Part shown: positions 16,936 to 25,925 of the stretch, one piece after another
Layout of the letters: every line of letters starts with the position of its first letter
Numbering within the stretch: position 1 is the stretch's first letter
DNA from: an uncultured bacterium
GTDB lineage: Bacteria > CSSED10-310 > CALFER01
DNA: 49,238 bases
Assembly: GCA_937951895.1 (NCBI GenBank)
Contig: CALFER010000032.1
Location: 1 to 49,238, forward strand
Direction of reading: 5' to 3'
Made by a program: the position numbers and the translations under genes
The notes under the pieces: generated by a model
What the model was told of the DNA's origin: nothing
The model's database searches: none
What the model saw: the letters and a program-made list of their open reading frames with translations, nothing else

Positions 16936-18585
16936 TCAGTAACGGAAACTGCTTCCTCCAACGAACTCCCTGAGGATCGACGTCGAAGGCAGTTCGGCCG
17001 TGGATATCTCAAGGAAACAGGACAACAGGTCGACCAGGCGGCGCGCTTCCGAGTATTCGGGTTCCGTCCTGGGTATCTTCAACAGAGCCGGCAGCGCAAA
17101 GCTTTTCAGCACAGCCTGCTCGAAGATCAGCGCAGAATTGAACATGACATCCGCATTCTCCTGATGCGGAAAGATCCAGCGGTCCTCTCCCTCATGCACG
17201 AGTGGCCAGCGTCTGAGTGTTTCGAGGGCTGTATAATAACGGAAATGGCTGTCCCGGACCAGACGGCGGATGAGTCGCGTGTCAGTGGTCGAGAAACGGT
17301 TATGGTCGTCGATATTGAGTTGCGTGAGCGCGCTGACATAGATCTTGAACTTGAGTTCCTTGGAAATATCGGGGGTCAACTCGTCATTCAACCCGTGAAT
17401 GCCCTCGACGATCAGCACATCCTTCGGTCCCAGCCGGATTTTCTTTCCCGAAGCACCCCGACGCCCGGTCGCGAAATCATACTTCGGCAACTCCACCAGT
17501 TCGCCTCTGAAAAGACTCTGCAGATGATCATTGAACAACTGAATATCGATCGCACGGATGTTTTCGTAATCGAAATCCCCGTTTTCAAGGCGCGGCGTCT
17601 CACTGCGAGGCACGAAATAGTCGTCGATCGAAATCATCTGAGGGGTGATCTTGTTGACACGCAACTGCACACTGAGACGTTTGGAGAAAGTCGTCTTTCC
17701 TGAGGATGACGGTCCGGCAATCAGGATCAGTTTGTACTTCGGATATTCCTCACCGATCTGATCTGCAATATACGCGATCTTTTTCTCGTGAAGCGCTTCC
17801 GATATCTGAATCATCTCCCTGATCGATCCGTTACTGATCGATTCGTTCAGATGCCCGATATCGTTGATTTCGAGAATCTCGCCCCAGCGCTCATACTCTT
17901 CGAAAATCTTGAACAGCTTGTCATACTGCCTGGGTTTCTCGATTTCCGTCGGCGCAGAATGCCTCGGAAACCGCAGCAGCAGACCGTTCTGATACAATTC
18001 CAGCGCGAATTGCTGCAGATATCCGGATGAAGGGACGAGCGGCATGAAAAAGTAATCCTTCAACTCTCCGAAAGAATACAGATGGAACGTCTCCTGATTG
18101 ATCCACTTGATGAGGCGTAACTTGTCTTCACGCCCCGATTCACGCAGAACCTCCGCGGTTTCTGCTTTCGGGAGACTTGCCCGGTCGAATCGCTCATCCG
18201 CTTCCACGATCCGACGCATCCTGTTCTCGACATCGAACAGCATCTCTCGCGTGAGGCGTTCCTGCCCCTCGACCCGGCAGTAGAATGCGCGACCGAGAGA
18301 GTGAGCGACGATCACGTTGAAATCGGGGTACAACTCATGGAAAGCCCGTAACAACAGGAACACGAGCGAGTGCCGATAGGAGCGTATTCCGTCGACGCTG
18401 TTGAGCGTCACGAAATTGATGCGGCAATCCCGAACCGGTTTGTACCACAGGTCGACCAACCGATTGTCCACTCGCGCGAGCACAATGGGTGAATCCGGAG
18501 TCCGCGGCTGATTTCGGGCCAGGTCGAACAGCGTGGTGCTTGATTCGACATCGATTGAAATAGTATCTTCAATGAGCAGTTTCAT
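16936..18585 (-). CDS. TGS/ThrRS-editing-like domain fused to uridine kinase-like P-loop kinase
   Basis: 549 residues. The N-terminus (~1-60) resembles a TGS domain ('ISIDVESSTTLFDLAR'). Residues ~65-215 resemble the threonyl/alanyl-tRNA synthetase second additional domain ('YRHSLVFLLLRAFHELYP'). The C-terminal half is a uridine kinase/phosphoribulokinase-like P-loop kinase with Walker A 'GPSSSGKTTFSKRL', 'ISIDDYFVPR' and 'VLIVEGIHGLND'. This three-part architecture is known for bacterial nucleoside-kinase-like proteins of poorly defined substrate. The open frame extends to 18621; I use ATG 18585 because homology begins there. It is the first gene of the radical SAM/PfkB operon. Confidence 0.88.
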   Translation of the reverse strand: MKLLIEDTISIDVESSTTLFDLARNQPRTPDSPIVLARVDNRLVDLWYKPVRDCRINFVTLNSVDGIRSYRHSLVFLLLRAFHELYPDFNVIVAHSLGRAFYCRVEGQERLTREMLFDVENRMRRIVEADERFDRASLPKAETAEVLRESGREDKLRLIKWINQETFHLYSFGELKDYFFMPLVPSSGYLQQFALELYQNGLLLRFPRHSAPTEIEKPRQYDKLFKIFEEYERWGEILEINDIGHLNESISNGSIREMIQISEALHEKKIAYIADQIGEEYPKYKLILIAGPSSSGKTTFSKRLSVQLRVNKITPQMISIDDYFVPRSETPRLENGDFDYENIRAIDIQLFNDHLQSLFRGELVELPKYDFATGRRGASGKKIRLGPKDVLIVEGIHGLNDELTPDISKELKFKIYVSALTQLNIDDHNRFSTTDTRLIRRLVRDSHFRYYTALETLRRWPLVHEGEDRWIFPHQENADVMFNSALIFEQAVLKSFALPALLKIPRTEPEYSEARRLVDLLSCFLEISTAELPSTSILREFVGGSSFRY

Positions 18586-18592
18586 GAGAACA

Positions 18593-18621
18593 ATTAATCC
18601 GGAAATTCGTGGCAAAGTCAA
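18593..18621 (-). promoter_or_regulatory. Candidate promoter for the TGS-kinase/radical SAM operon
   Basis: Minus-strand TTGACT (18621-18616, 5/6) and ATTAAT (18598-18593, 4/6) with a 17-bp spacer. The -10 lies only 7 bp from the ATG at 18585, so a transcript from it would be nearly leaderless. That fits the absence of a clear ribosome-binding site before this gene. Confidence 0.4.
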
Positions 18622-18714
18622 TCCTATTCACGTTGATTCGGGCGGGATCGTCAGATGCCGGGACTCATTCCAGCCTGATCCGCCGCTCCGGAACACGCAC
18701 GTGCACGAATTCCG

Positions 18715-18743
18715 AAGGAGCCTGCCTCCTTTGATCCCGGAGG
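18715..18743 (+). promoter_or_regulatory. Inverted repeat and anti-Shine-Dalgarno in the leader of beta-helix gene 1
   Basis: AAGGAG (18715-18720) can pair with CTCCTT (18726-18731). The CCTCC inside that arm (18725-18729) can instead pair with GGAGG (18739-18743), part of the ribosome-binding site of the gene starting at 18757. The two structures are mutually exclusive. This is seen in sequence; any regulatory role is inference. Confidence 0.35.
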
Positions 18744-18756
18744 GGAGAATGACACC

Positions 18757-20982
18757 ATGCGATCATCCTTGCATCTGATTTTTCTTGTCGGCGCATCCGT
18801 CCTGTTTCCGGGGATCACAACCGAAACACATGCAGCGATTCTCCATGTCGACCCTGCAACAGGTGCCGATACCAATACTGGTTCATCCTGGGAACAGGCG
18901 CTGGCCACGCTGACGGAAGCAGCAGAGCGATCCAACCAAGGCGATCTCATCCGAATCGCCCAGGGCGACTTCCATGAATCCCCGGTTTTTCCCCCGGAGA
19001 TCTCGATCGAGGGCGGATATGCAACGGGCGGGCAGACGCGCGACTGGCAGGTTTTCCGATCCGTCATTGATGGTGACAACGAGAGGCGATGCGCCGAAAT
19101 CGCAGATGGCGTCATGATCGATGGCGTTCATTTCGAGCGAGGTCGGGCCATCGACGGGGGAGCTTTGTCGATCATCTCCGTGGATATCTCCATTTCAAAC
19201 TGCGCATTCGTATCATGCACGGCAACCGGCGGTAATCCTCACGGAGGCGGCGCAATCTATCTCAATCAATCCGATTCGGTCATCACCGATTGCCGGTTCA
19301 CCGCAAACCGTACGCACACGACGGCCGATGTTCAATCGGGAGAAACGTGCGGCGGAGCTGTCATGATGTGGTCTTCGTCACCCATGTTCAAGGGATGTCT
19401 CTTCGAACTGAACGAAACTTCCTCCGAGCGCGACGATATGCTGTTACTCGGTGGCGCCGTCTGGTGCATCGCGAGCCAGCCGATCTTCAGCGGATCGACG
19501 TTTACAGGCAATCATGCGGAAATCGGAGGAGCGGTCGGCTGGTGGAACCGGTCGATGCCGGACATCGAGAACTGCCAGTTCCGCATGAATACGGCCGACA
19601 ACTCGGGCGGTGCACTCGCCATCATCTTTCATGAATCATTTGTACCGGAATCACGCCATCGATTGATCGATTGTGTCTTCGAAGATAACCAATCAACGGC
19701 CGGGGGTGCGATCGTCCTGTTGCGCAATGCGTGTTATGAGCTGATCAATTGCCGTTTTACCGGCAATCACGCCGTGTCGACCGGAGGAGCGCTCTATCTG
19801 GATTCGAGCGTTCTGTTCGCATCCTCCTGCACATTCGCCGAAAATTCGGTCGTGGCTTCCGAGGTGGCAATGGGCGCAGCTGTCTACATCCACGATGCGC
19901 GCCTCTCACTGCGCAATTCCATCATCGCCTTCAATCTGGGTGCTCCCGCCCTGGATCAGACCCCTGCACGTCCCGCCGATATCCAGATCGATTTCTGCGA
20001 TGTATTCGGCAACGTCCCCGAAAACTATGGATCGTCCATCATCGATCGGACGGGGATCTCCGGCAATATCTCACAAGATCCCCTCCTGATCGTCTCCGAC
20101 ACACTCGGCTACTGCCTGTCGGATCCGGATACCGGCGATCCTGAACAGATTGCGAAAGGAAAATCGCCGTGCATCAACACCGGTGATATCCGTTCCGCTC
20201 TGCATGCCGCATGGCGTTCCACTCGAACCGATCAGGTTCGAGACGGTTCGATCCCGGACATGGGGTGCCACGTCCTGACGGATGGCCCCATGATCGTCAT
20301 GGCATATCCGGGTCCCGAAGATGATTTCTCCGACGGGACTCGAGTCGGATCGATCGTCCTGCGCGACCGGACCGGCGACATAGACCCCGCATCTGTCTCA
20401 TTGTCGATCAACGGTGTTCCGCACACAACGATTCTCAGACCGATTCATCGTGGTGTTTCTGTTTTCTTCCAGGTCGACACGTCCATTCCCGACTGCACCT
20501 TGCTGGAGATCATCATCGATGCGTGCAGTCTGGATCAACCTCCCGAGAACATGCAACCGCAAACCCTGATCTGCCGATCACCGGGTTGTCCCGGAACCCC
20601 GACACCCACGCCGACGTCGCCCTCTCAACCCGAACCGCCTGAATTATCGTTCGATCCTGCGATGGCGGAATATTCTTCGGGAGATCAGGTGCACAGTGCG
20701 GTGACGGTCTATAACGGTTCGTTCTCGCCGCAGATCGTCGATCTCCATGTCTGCCTCGAAATCGGTGGACAGTACTACTTCTTTCCGTTCTGGGACAGAG
20801 TGTTGCATGCCATTCTGGTTCCGCTTTATCCGGGAGAATCGCAATCGCTGACTGTCCTGGATTTCGAGGTTCCGGCCGATGTGGGTCCGGCTGGACCATT
20901 CCTGCTGTACGGTGTGATGACGGTTCCCGGCACGTACGAACCGGTCGGCGATCTTGCACTTGGCGCGATCACCTTCCTGTAA
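18757..20982 (+). CDS. Secreted right-handed beta-helix protein with PT linker and shared C-terminal domain
   Basis: 741 residues. A Sec signal peptide (MRSSLHLIFLVGASVLF...THA) is followed at ~27 by 'ILHVDPATGADTNTGSSW', the usual start of pectate-lyase-like/POMP-type beta helices. Residues ~100-470 are repeats of the form 'GGGAIYL...I.nC.F..N.a', and a small cadherin-like segment follows at ~500-600. A short TPTPTPT linker (~614-620) leads to a ~110-residue domain with GD, 'YYFFPFW' and 'LDFEVPADVG', homologous to the ends of the M28 peptidase and of the protein at 45079. No catalytic residues were recognised. A strong ribosome-binding site GGAGGGGAG (18739-18747) fixes the start. It is probably a cell-surface or extracellular adhesin or carbohydrate-binding protein. 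Confidence 0.87.
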   Translation: MRSSLHLIFLVGASVLFPGITTETHAAILHVDPATGADTNTGSSWEQALATLTEAAERSNQGDLIRIAQGDFHESPVFPPEISIEGGYATGGQTRDWQVFRSVIDGDNERRCAEIADGVMIDGVHFERGRAIDGGALSIISVDISISNCAFVSCTATGGNPHGGGAIYLNQSDSVITDCRFTANRTHTTADVQSGETCGGAVMMWSSSPMFKGCLFELNETSSERDDMLLLGGAVWCIASQPIFSGSTFTGNHAEIGGAVGWWNRSMPDIENCQFRMNTADNSGGALAIIFHESFVPESRHRLIDCVFEDNQSTAGGAIVLLRNACYELINCRFTGNHAVSTGGALYLDSSVLFASSCTFAENSVVASEVAMGAAVYIHDARLSLRNSIIAFNLGAPALDQTPARPADIQIDFCDVFGNVPENYGSSIIDRTGISGNISQDPLLIVSDTLGYCLSDPDTGDPEQIAKGKSPCINTGDIRSALHAAWRSTRTDQVRDGSIPDMGCHVLTDGPMIVMAYPGPEDDFSDGTRVGSIVLRDRTGDIDPASVSLSINGVPHTTILRPIHRGVSVFFQVDTSIPDCTLLEIIIDACSLDQPPENMQPQTLICRSPGCPGTPTPTPTSPSQPEPPELSFDPAMAEYSSGDQVHSAVTVYNGSFSPQIVDLHVCLEIGGQYYFFPFWDRVLHAILVPLYPGESQSLTVLDFEVPADVGPAGPFLLYGVMTVPGTYEPVGDLALGAITFL

Positions 20983-21008
20983 AATCTCACGTTTTGATCA
21001 GATAGTGC

Positions 21009-21037
21009 TTCACAACCTATTGTTGCTTGCCTATAAT
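21009..21037 (+). promoter_or_regulatory. Promoter upstream of dacB
   Basis: TTCACA (21009-21014, 5/6) and a perfect TATAAT (21032-21037) with a 17-bp spacer, the best promoter match in the window. Initiation near 21044 gives a leader of about 98 nt before ATG 21142. It should drive dacB, the helicase-exonuclease and the transglycosylase. Confidence 0.75.
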
Positions 21038-21040
21038 AAT

Positions 21041-21077
21041 ACCGCCGCCGGTTGAGTAATTCCGGGGAGGCGGTTTT
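21041..21077 (+). terminator. GC-rich hairpin with T-run at the dacB transcription start
   Basis: ACCGCC (21041-21046) pairs with GGCGGT (21069-21074), and CCGG (21048-21051) pairs with CCGG (21062-21065). The loop is 10 nt and the second arm runs into TTTT (21074-21077). It lies 59 bp after the stop of beta-helix gene 1 and can serve as its terminator. It also sits directly downstream of the dacB promoter, so it could act as an attenuator or as a 5'-end stabilising stem. Confidence 0.45.
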
Positions 21078-21141
21078 CATTCCGTCCGTGGTGCGGTTAC
21101 GGATGGGTTTTCCCGAACGTTCACGACATAGAAAGCAACTC

Positions 21142-22992
21142 ATGAAGCGTCATTCTCCATCGATTTTCAGCTCGATCTGTATCGTTTTTCTGGCCCTTGT
21201 TCTCCTGGCCGACACGGGGCTGAGCGCCGGTTCGAAGAAAAAATCCTCGCGCAGTTCAAAGAAAAAGGCGGCGACGGCCACCCCGACCGTAACGCCCACG
21301 CCTTCTCCGTCGCCGATTCCCACGGAACCTCTTCCGCCACAGATCATCGCATACGATGACGGGATCTCCGATTCTTCGAATGCTCCGGATGACGCCGTTG
21401 AGGTGGATTCGGACGAAGCGAATTCTGAGATTGACGCGCAGGAAGCCATCGAGAGTGAAGACATGGGGCCGGACGAGGAGTTACCGTCTGATGCGGCCGC
21501 ACTCGAAGTGATTCAGACCGGAGCGCCGCCGACGGATCATCCCAGACCGGCCAGTTCGTCGCGATTGCATCCGGATCGATCTGACGGGCTGTCGGATGAC
21601 GATATGCGTGGTTTGAAGGCAAAACTGAAAGCAGTGTTGCAGGATCCGATCGTCAAGCCACAGGGAACGGGGATAATCATCCGTTCCATCGGTTCAGATG
21701 AGATTATCTTCGAACACAACGCCGATCTGCCGCTCGTGCCGGCCTCGAATATGAAGCTGTTCACGACGATCGCCGCCTTGAATGCTCTGACACCGGAATA
21801 CACGTTCGAAACGAAGGTATTCAGGACCGGTGAACTGACCGGGGGCATCGTGAACGGGAATCTCGTTCTTGTCGGCGGCGGCGACCCGTTTCTCGTCCCG
21901 GAACAGCTCTGGCAACTCGCACAGAAAGTCTCCGCAACAGGCATCCGGAAAATCAATGGTGATCTGATCGTCGACAGCAGTTTTTTCGATTCGATCCCGG
22001 TCCCGGATCCCGACTGGAATCGTCTCGGAAAATCCACCTGGTACAGCGCGCCGATATGTGGATTGTCCTATTGTTTCAATGTTGTTTCAGTCACGTTGAA
22101 ACCGGGTGACAAGCCGGGGACTCCACCCCTTGTGATTCTGGATCCGCCCGATTCGCATTTCGTGATTGTCAACAATGGCACGACGGGCGCTGCGAAAACA
22201 AAAGCGACCCTGAATGCCGCATTTTCGGAGACTGAAAATTCAGCGATTCTGACCGTGCGCGGTTCGATTCCGATAAATGGTTCGCCTCGCTCCTATCGCA
22301 CACAGGTGAGGCGTCCCGATCTCTTTGCCGGCGGTGCATTCCGAGCCTTGCTCGCACAAAACGGCGTCACTTTGACCGGGAGCTTGAAATCCGGTAAACG
22401 GCAGGGATCGGACAAGCAGGTCGCGGTTCTCGAATCGCAGTCTCTCACACATCTCCTGATGGGTGCCAACAAGTTTTCGAACAACTTCATGGTCGAACAG
22501 ATTCTCAAGACGATCGGCGCCGAACAATACTCGTCTCAGGGTTCCACGGCATCCGGAGCACGGGCGGTTCGCGAGTTTCTGAAGGAAGCCGGAATCAATC
22601 TCAATGGATTCATCATGAACGACGGCTCCGGATTATCACGCAAGAACCGCGTGACGGCTCGGCAACTGGCGGACGTGGTCCGGTTCACCTTGAAAGACAG
22701 TGCATTCGGTCCCGAATTGCTGAACTCGCTGCCGGTTGCGGGAATTGACGGGACGCTGAGGAAGCGGTTCAAGACGGATTCTCGAAGTCGATTGATCCGC
22801 GGGAAAACCGGCCTGATCAATAATGTGAGCTGTCTGACAGGTGTCGTTGACGGACGAAACGGACAGGGATTTGTTTTCTCGATCATGTTGAACAAAACGC
22901 AGAACCAACATGCCGCGGCTAAGAAACTCCAGGACAAGATTCTGAAGATTCTTCTCGATGTCTGGATTGGAGTTCGGTCGAAAAATGAATGA
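21142..22992 (+). CDS. dacB: D-alanyl-D-alanine carboxypeptidase/endopeptidase (PBP4, S13 family)
   Basis: 616 residues. It hydrolyses D-Ala-D-Ala stems and cross-links of peptidoglycan in the envelope. Catalytic motifs are SNMK (S202, K205), SNN (446-448) and KTG (555-557), with 'FEHNADLPLVPASNMKLFT' and 'NDGSGLSRKNRVT' typical of S13. A TTG-initiated frame opens at 21052; I use ATG 21142 because a Lys/Arg plus hydrophobic signal sequence starts there. Between the signal and the catalytic domain lie a lysine/serine patch (GSKKKSS, SSKKK), a PT-rich linker and a ~75-residue acidic region, making the protein ~130 residues longer than typical PBP4. The gene overlaps the helicase gene by 8 bp. 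Confidence 0.94.
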   Translation: MKRHSPSIFSSICIVFLALVLLADTGLSAGSKKKSSRSSKKKAATATPTVTPTPSPSPIPTEPLPPQIIAYDDGISDSSNAPDDAVEVDSDEANSEIDAQEAIESEDMGPDEELPSDAAALEVIQTGAPPTDHPRPASSSRLHPDRSDGLSDDDMRGLKAKLKAVLQDPIVKPQGTGIIIRSIGSDEIIFEHNADLPLVPASNMKLFTTIAALNALTPEYTFETKVFRTGELTGGIVNGNLVLVGGGDPFLVPEQLWQLAQKVSATGIRKINGDLIVDSSFFDSIPVPDPDWNRLGKSTWYSAPICGLSYCFNVVSVTLKPGDKPGTPPLVILDPPDSHFVIVNNGTTGAAKTKATLNAAFSETENSAILTVRGSIPINGSPRSYRTQVRRPDLFAGGAFRALLAQNGVTLTGSLKSGKRQGSDKQVAVLESQSLTHLLMGANKFSNNFMVEQILKTIGAEQYSSQGSTASGARAVREFLKEAGINLNGFIMNDGSGLSRKNRVTARQLADVVRFTLKDSAFGPELLNSLPVAGIDGTLRKRFKTDSRSRLIRGKTGLINNVSCLTGVVDGRNGQGFVFSIMLNKTQNQHAAAKKLQDKILKILLDVWIGVRSKNE

Positions 22993-25912
22993 TCTCGATG
23001 GCCTGATCGACCGTATCGTCAGCCTCGCACGGCTTGATCCGGCCCGCTGCAGGACACGAATCATCGCTTCCCGACCCGCGGTTTTCGCCGAGACACTTCC
23101 TGAACTCAGTCCCGAGCTTCGGTCAGCGCTGGAAAAACAAGGTATCACGCGATTGTATACACACCAGTCCGAAGCGATCGGCAGATTTCAGCGCGGCGAA
23201 AACGTACTGCTCTCGACGCCGACCGCCAGCGGCAAGAGTCTCTGTTACCAGATCCCGACACTCGATACGATCGCTCGCGATCAGGCCTCGACATTTCTGT
23301 ACCTGTTTCCCTACAAAGCACTCGCGCATGATCAACTCTCGTCGATCAACCAGATGGCGGATTGCATACCCTGGCTGCGTCACGGACCGCTCGCACAAAC
23401 ATATGACGGCGACACGTCCTCGGCGGCACGCACGAAAATCCGGCAACACCCCCCCTCCATCCTTATCTCCAATCCCGATCTCATCCATTACAACCTCCTG
23501 CCAAACCACACCAAATGGAAATCGTTCCTCGAACGTCTCCGACTGATTGTCCTGGATGAACTGCATGTCTATCGGGGCGCGTTCGGTTCGCATGTGTTGC
23601 AGGTGTTCCGGCGCCTGGACCGGATCTTGAAGTATTACGGCGCGAACCCGCAATGGATCACATGTTCGGCCACAATCGGAAACCCGCAGGAACTGGCGGA
23701 ACTCATAGCCGGCAGACCCTTCAGCTGCATTGAATCCTCTGGTGCGCCGGCAACGGCGAAGGGTTTTATTTCCTATCTCCCCGAGGACAGCGTGGCGTCG
23801 ATCAGTGTCCGTCTGTTCGAGGCATCGATCCGGGCCGGAATGAAAACGATCGTGTTCGCCAAAGCCCGGAGGACAACCGAACTGATGTTCCGGATGCTCA
23901 GCGAACGCAACCACAACCTGACGCGGCGGACAGCGGTCTATCGGGCAGGGTATCTGCAGCAGGAACGTCGCGAAATCGAACAACGCCTGTTCTCGGATCG
24001 CCTCGACGGCGTCATTTCGACCAGCGCTCTCGAACTCGGAATCGACATCGGAGGTCTGGACTGCTGCATTCTGAGCGGGTTTCCGGGATCCGTCGCGAGT
24101 CTCTGGCAGCGGGCAGGACGGGTCGGACGATCCCGTCGCCCGTCGATCGTTGTATTCGTTGCCGGTGAGGACGCGTTGGATCGATACTGGTACGAACACG
24201 AAGACGCGTTGCATCGTTCACCGGTTGAACGAGTGGTCGTTTATCGCACGAATGACGCGATCACGGACCGGCATCTCGAGTGTGCCGCGGATGAGTTGCC
24301 CATCAAGCCAGGATTGAATTTTGAACAGACGGGGCATGACGCGAAACGCATCGAGTCTCTGACGGTCAGAAACCTGCTGCTGGAAACGGCAGAGGGCGGC
24401 ATGTACCTGTGTGCGTCGCCGCATCCGCAACGGAACGTGAATCTCAGGAGCGGCGGCGACTCCTACGACATCGTGCTCGATGACGGCCAGGCCATGGGAA
24501 CGGTAGATGGCGTCCGGGTCTACAAGGAGTGTCACGAAGGGGCCATTTATCTGCATGGAGGCAGGATATATCGTGTCCGAACGCTCGATCGGGACAACTT
24601 CCGCGTCGTCATCGAACCGGGACCCGATGACATCTACACACAGTCAACGATGAAGAAGGAGACCGACATCATCGAAACCGCGGCGACCTCCGCTTTACCC
24701 TCGGGATGCAGGGTATCGAACGGGAGGCTGCGGGTGCGGGAGCGCGTCACGGGATACACGGTTCGCAGAATCATCACGGGGGATGTGCTGTCACGCGCGG
24801 ATCTCGATCTGCCCGAAATCAGTTTCGAGACACAGGGACTGTGGATCACGTTCGATGCTCGTCTGATCGATGCGTTGAGACGAACCGGGAAGCACCCGAT
24901 GGGTGGACTGCATGCGCTGGAACATGCGATGATCGGTCTGTATCCCCTCGTTTCACTGTGCGATCGCAGCGATCTGGCGGGAATTTCGACATCGGCCCAC
25001 AAGGACACATCGAGCGCGGCGGTGTTCATCTACGATTCGTTCTCCGGAGGCCTCGGACTGGCGGAAAGCAGCCTGCCTCGCTTCGATGAACTCCTGAGGA
25101 CAACACTGGAAGTGATCAGCCGATGCCCGTGTGAAAACGGATGCCCGGCCTGCATCCAATCGCCGAAATGCGGTTCGGGAAACGAGCCGCTCGACAAGAC
25201 ATCCGTGCTCTTTCTGCTGGATGCGCTTGTATCCGGAAAGGAGTTCGACATGGAGACCACGATGGGACCACTTTTCGACAAATCATCATCCGAACCGGTC
25301 ACGCCCCACTCATCCGGAGACGACACCGGGCTTGCCGGCATTCCTCCGCTGCCTCCTGAATCGGACTGCCCCGCAGGTACCCGGCTGGTATTCGACATCG
25401 AAACACAGCTGTCGGCCGACGAGGTCGGCGGCTGGCAGCACAGCGATCGGATGAAGGTCGCCATCGCCGTCGTCTACGACATCGATCTCAACCGCTACGA
25501 ATTCTACTGCGAAAAAGACGTTCCGCGACTGATCCGCAGATTGGCGGCCGCACGCCTCATCATCGGATACAATTCGGACCGATTCGATCTGAAAGTCGTG
25601 TCGGGATACGCGCCGGACGGGTTGCCCCCGATGAAAAGTCTCGATTTGCTCCGAGTCATCATGGATGGTCTCGGACACCGGGTCTCCCTGAACGATGTCG
25701 CCACGGCGACGCTCGATGCGGAAAAAAGCGCGGATGGACTGCAATCGCTCAGATGGTGGAAGCAGGGGCGCATGGATCTGATCGCCGAGTATTGCCGGAA
25801 AGACGTCGAAATCACGTATCGGGTCTATCAATACGGCCTCGACAACGGATATGTTCTCTATGTCCATCGAACCGGCATGAAGGCCAAGGTTCGAGTGGAA
25901 TGGAACGAGTGA
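22985..25912 (+). CDS. DUF1998 (MrfA/Hrq1-like) helicase fused to a DnaQ/YprB-like 3'-5' exonuclease
   Basis: 975 residues. An SF2 helicase occupies ~1-400: 'YTHQSEAI', Walker A TPTASGKS (79-86), DELH (191-194), SATIG (228-232) and motif VI QRAGRVGR (375-382). The middle region ends in a DUF1998-type metal site with cysteines at 714, 716, 720, 723 and 729. After an acidic/Pro linker, residues ~800-975 form a DEDD exonuclease: DIE (804-806), 'GYNSDRFD' (D865/D868) and YCRKD (Y936, D940). In Bacillus subtilis separate proteins MrfA (YprA) and MrfB (YprB) of these two families act together in mitomycin-lesion repair; here both appear in one chain. The start ATG lies within the dacB stop region (8-bp overlap), and the frame open to 22958 is not needed. 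A nucleic-acid-repair role is inferred. Confidence 0.9.
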   Translation: MNDLDGLIDRIVSLARLDPARCRTRIIASRPAVFAETLPELSPELRSALEKQGITRLYTHQSEAIGRFQRGENVLLSTPTASGKSLCYQIPTLDTIARDQASTFLYLFPYKALAHDQLSSINQMADCIPWLRHGPLAQTYDGDTSSAARTKIRQHPPSILISNPDLIHYNLLPNHTKWKSFLERLRLIVLDELHVYRGAFGSHVLQVFRRLDRILKYYGANPQWITCSATIGNPQELAELIAGRPFSCIESSGAPATAKGFISYLPEDSVASISVRLFEASIRAGMKTIVFAKARRTTELMFRMLSERNHNLTRRTAVYRAGYLQQERREIEQRLFSDRLDGVISTSALELGIDIGGLDCCILSGFPGSVASLWQRAGRVGRSRRPSIVVFVAGEDALDRYWYEHEDALHRSPVERVVVYRTNDAITDRHLECAADELPIKPGLNFEQTGHDAKRIESLTVRNLLLETAEGGMYLCASPHPQRNVNLRSGGDSYDIVLDDGQAMGTVDGVRVYKECHEGAIYLHGGRIYRVRTLDRDNFRVVIEPGPDDIYTQSTMKKETDIIETAATSALPSGCRVSNGRLRVRERVTGYTVRRIITGDVLSRADLDLPEISFETQGLWITFDARLIDALRRTGKHPMGGLHALEHAMIGLYPLVSLCDRSDLAGISTSAHKDTSSAAVFIYDSFSGGLGLAESSLPRFDELLRTTLEVISRCPCENGCPACIQSPKCGSGNEPLDKTSVLFLLDALVSGKEFDMETTMGPLFDKSSSEPVTPHSSGDDTGLAGIPPLPPESDCPAGTRLVFDIETQLSADEVGGWQHSDRMKVAIAVVYDIDLNRYEFYCEKDVPRLIRRLAAARLIIGYNSDRFDLKVVSGYAPDGLPPMKSLDLLRVIMDGLGHRVSLNDVATATLDAEKSADGLQSLRWWKQGRMDLIAEYCRKDVEITYRVYQYGLDNGYVLYVHRTGMKAKVRVEWNE

Positions 25913-25925
25913 GGGGATTGCCGCC

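Noticed and set aside
23123..24214. A 363-codon minus-strand open frame opposite the helicase
   Set aside because: Antisense to conserved helicase motifs on the plus strand, with no ribosome-binding site or recognisable domain.
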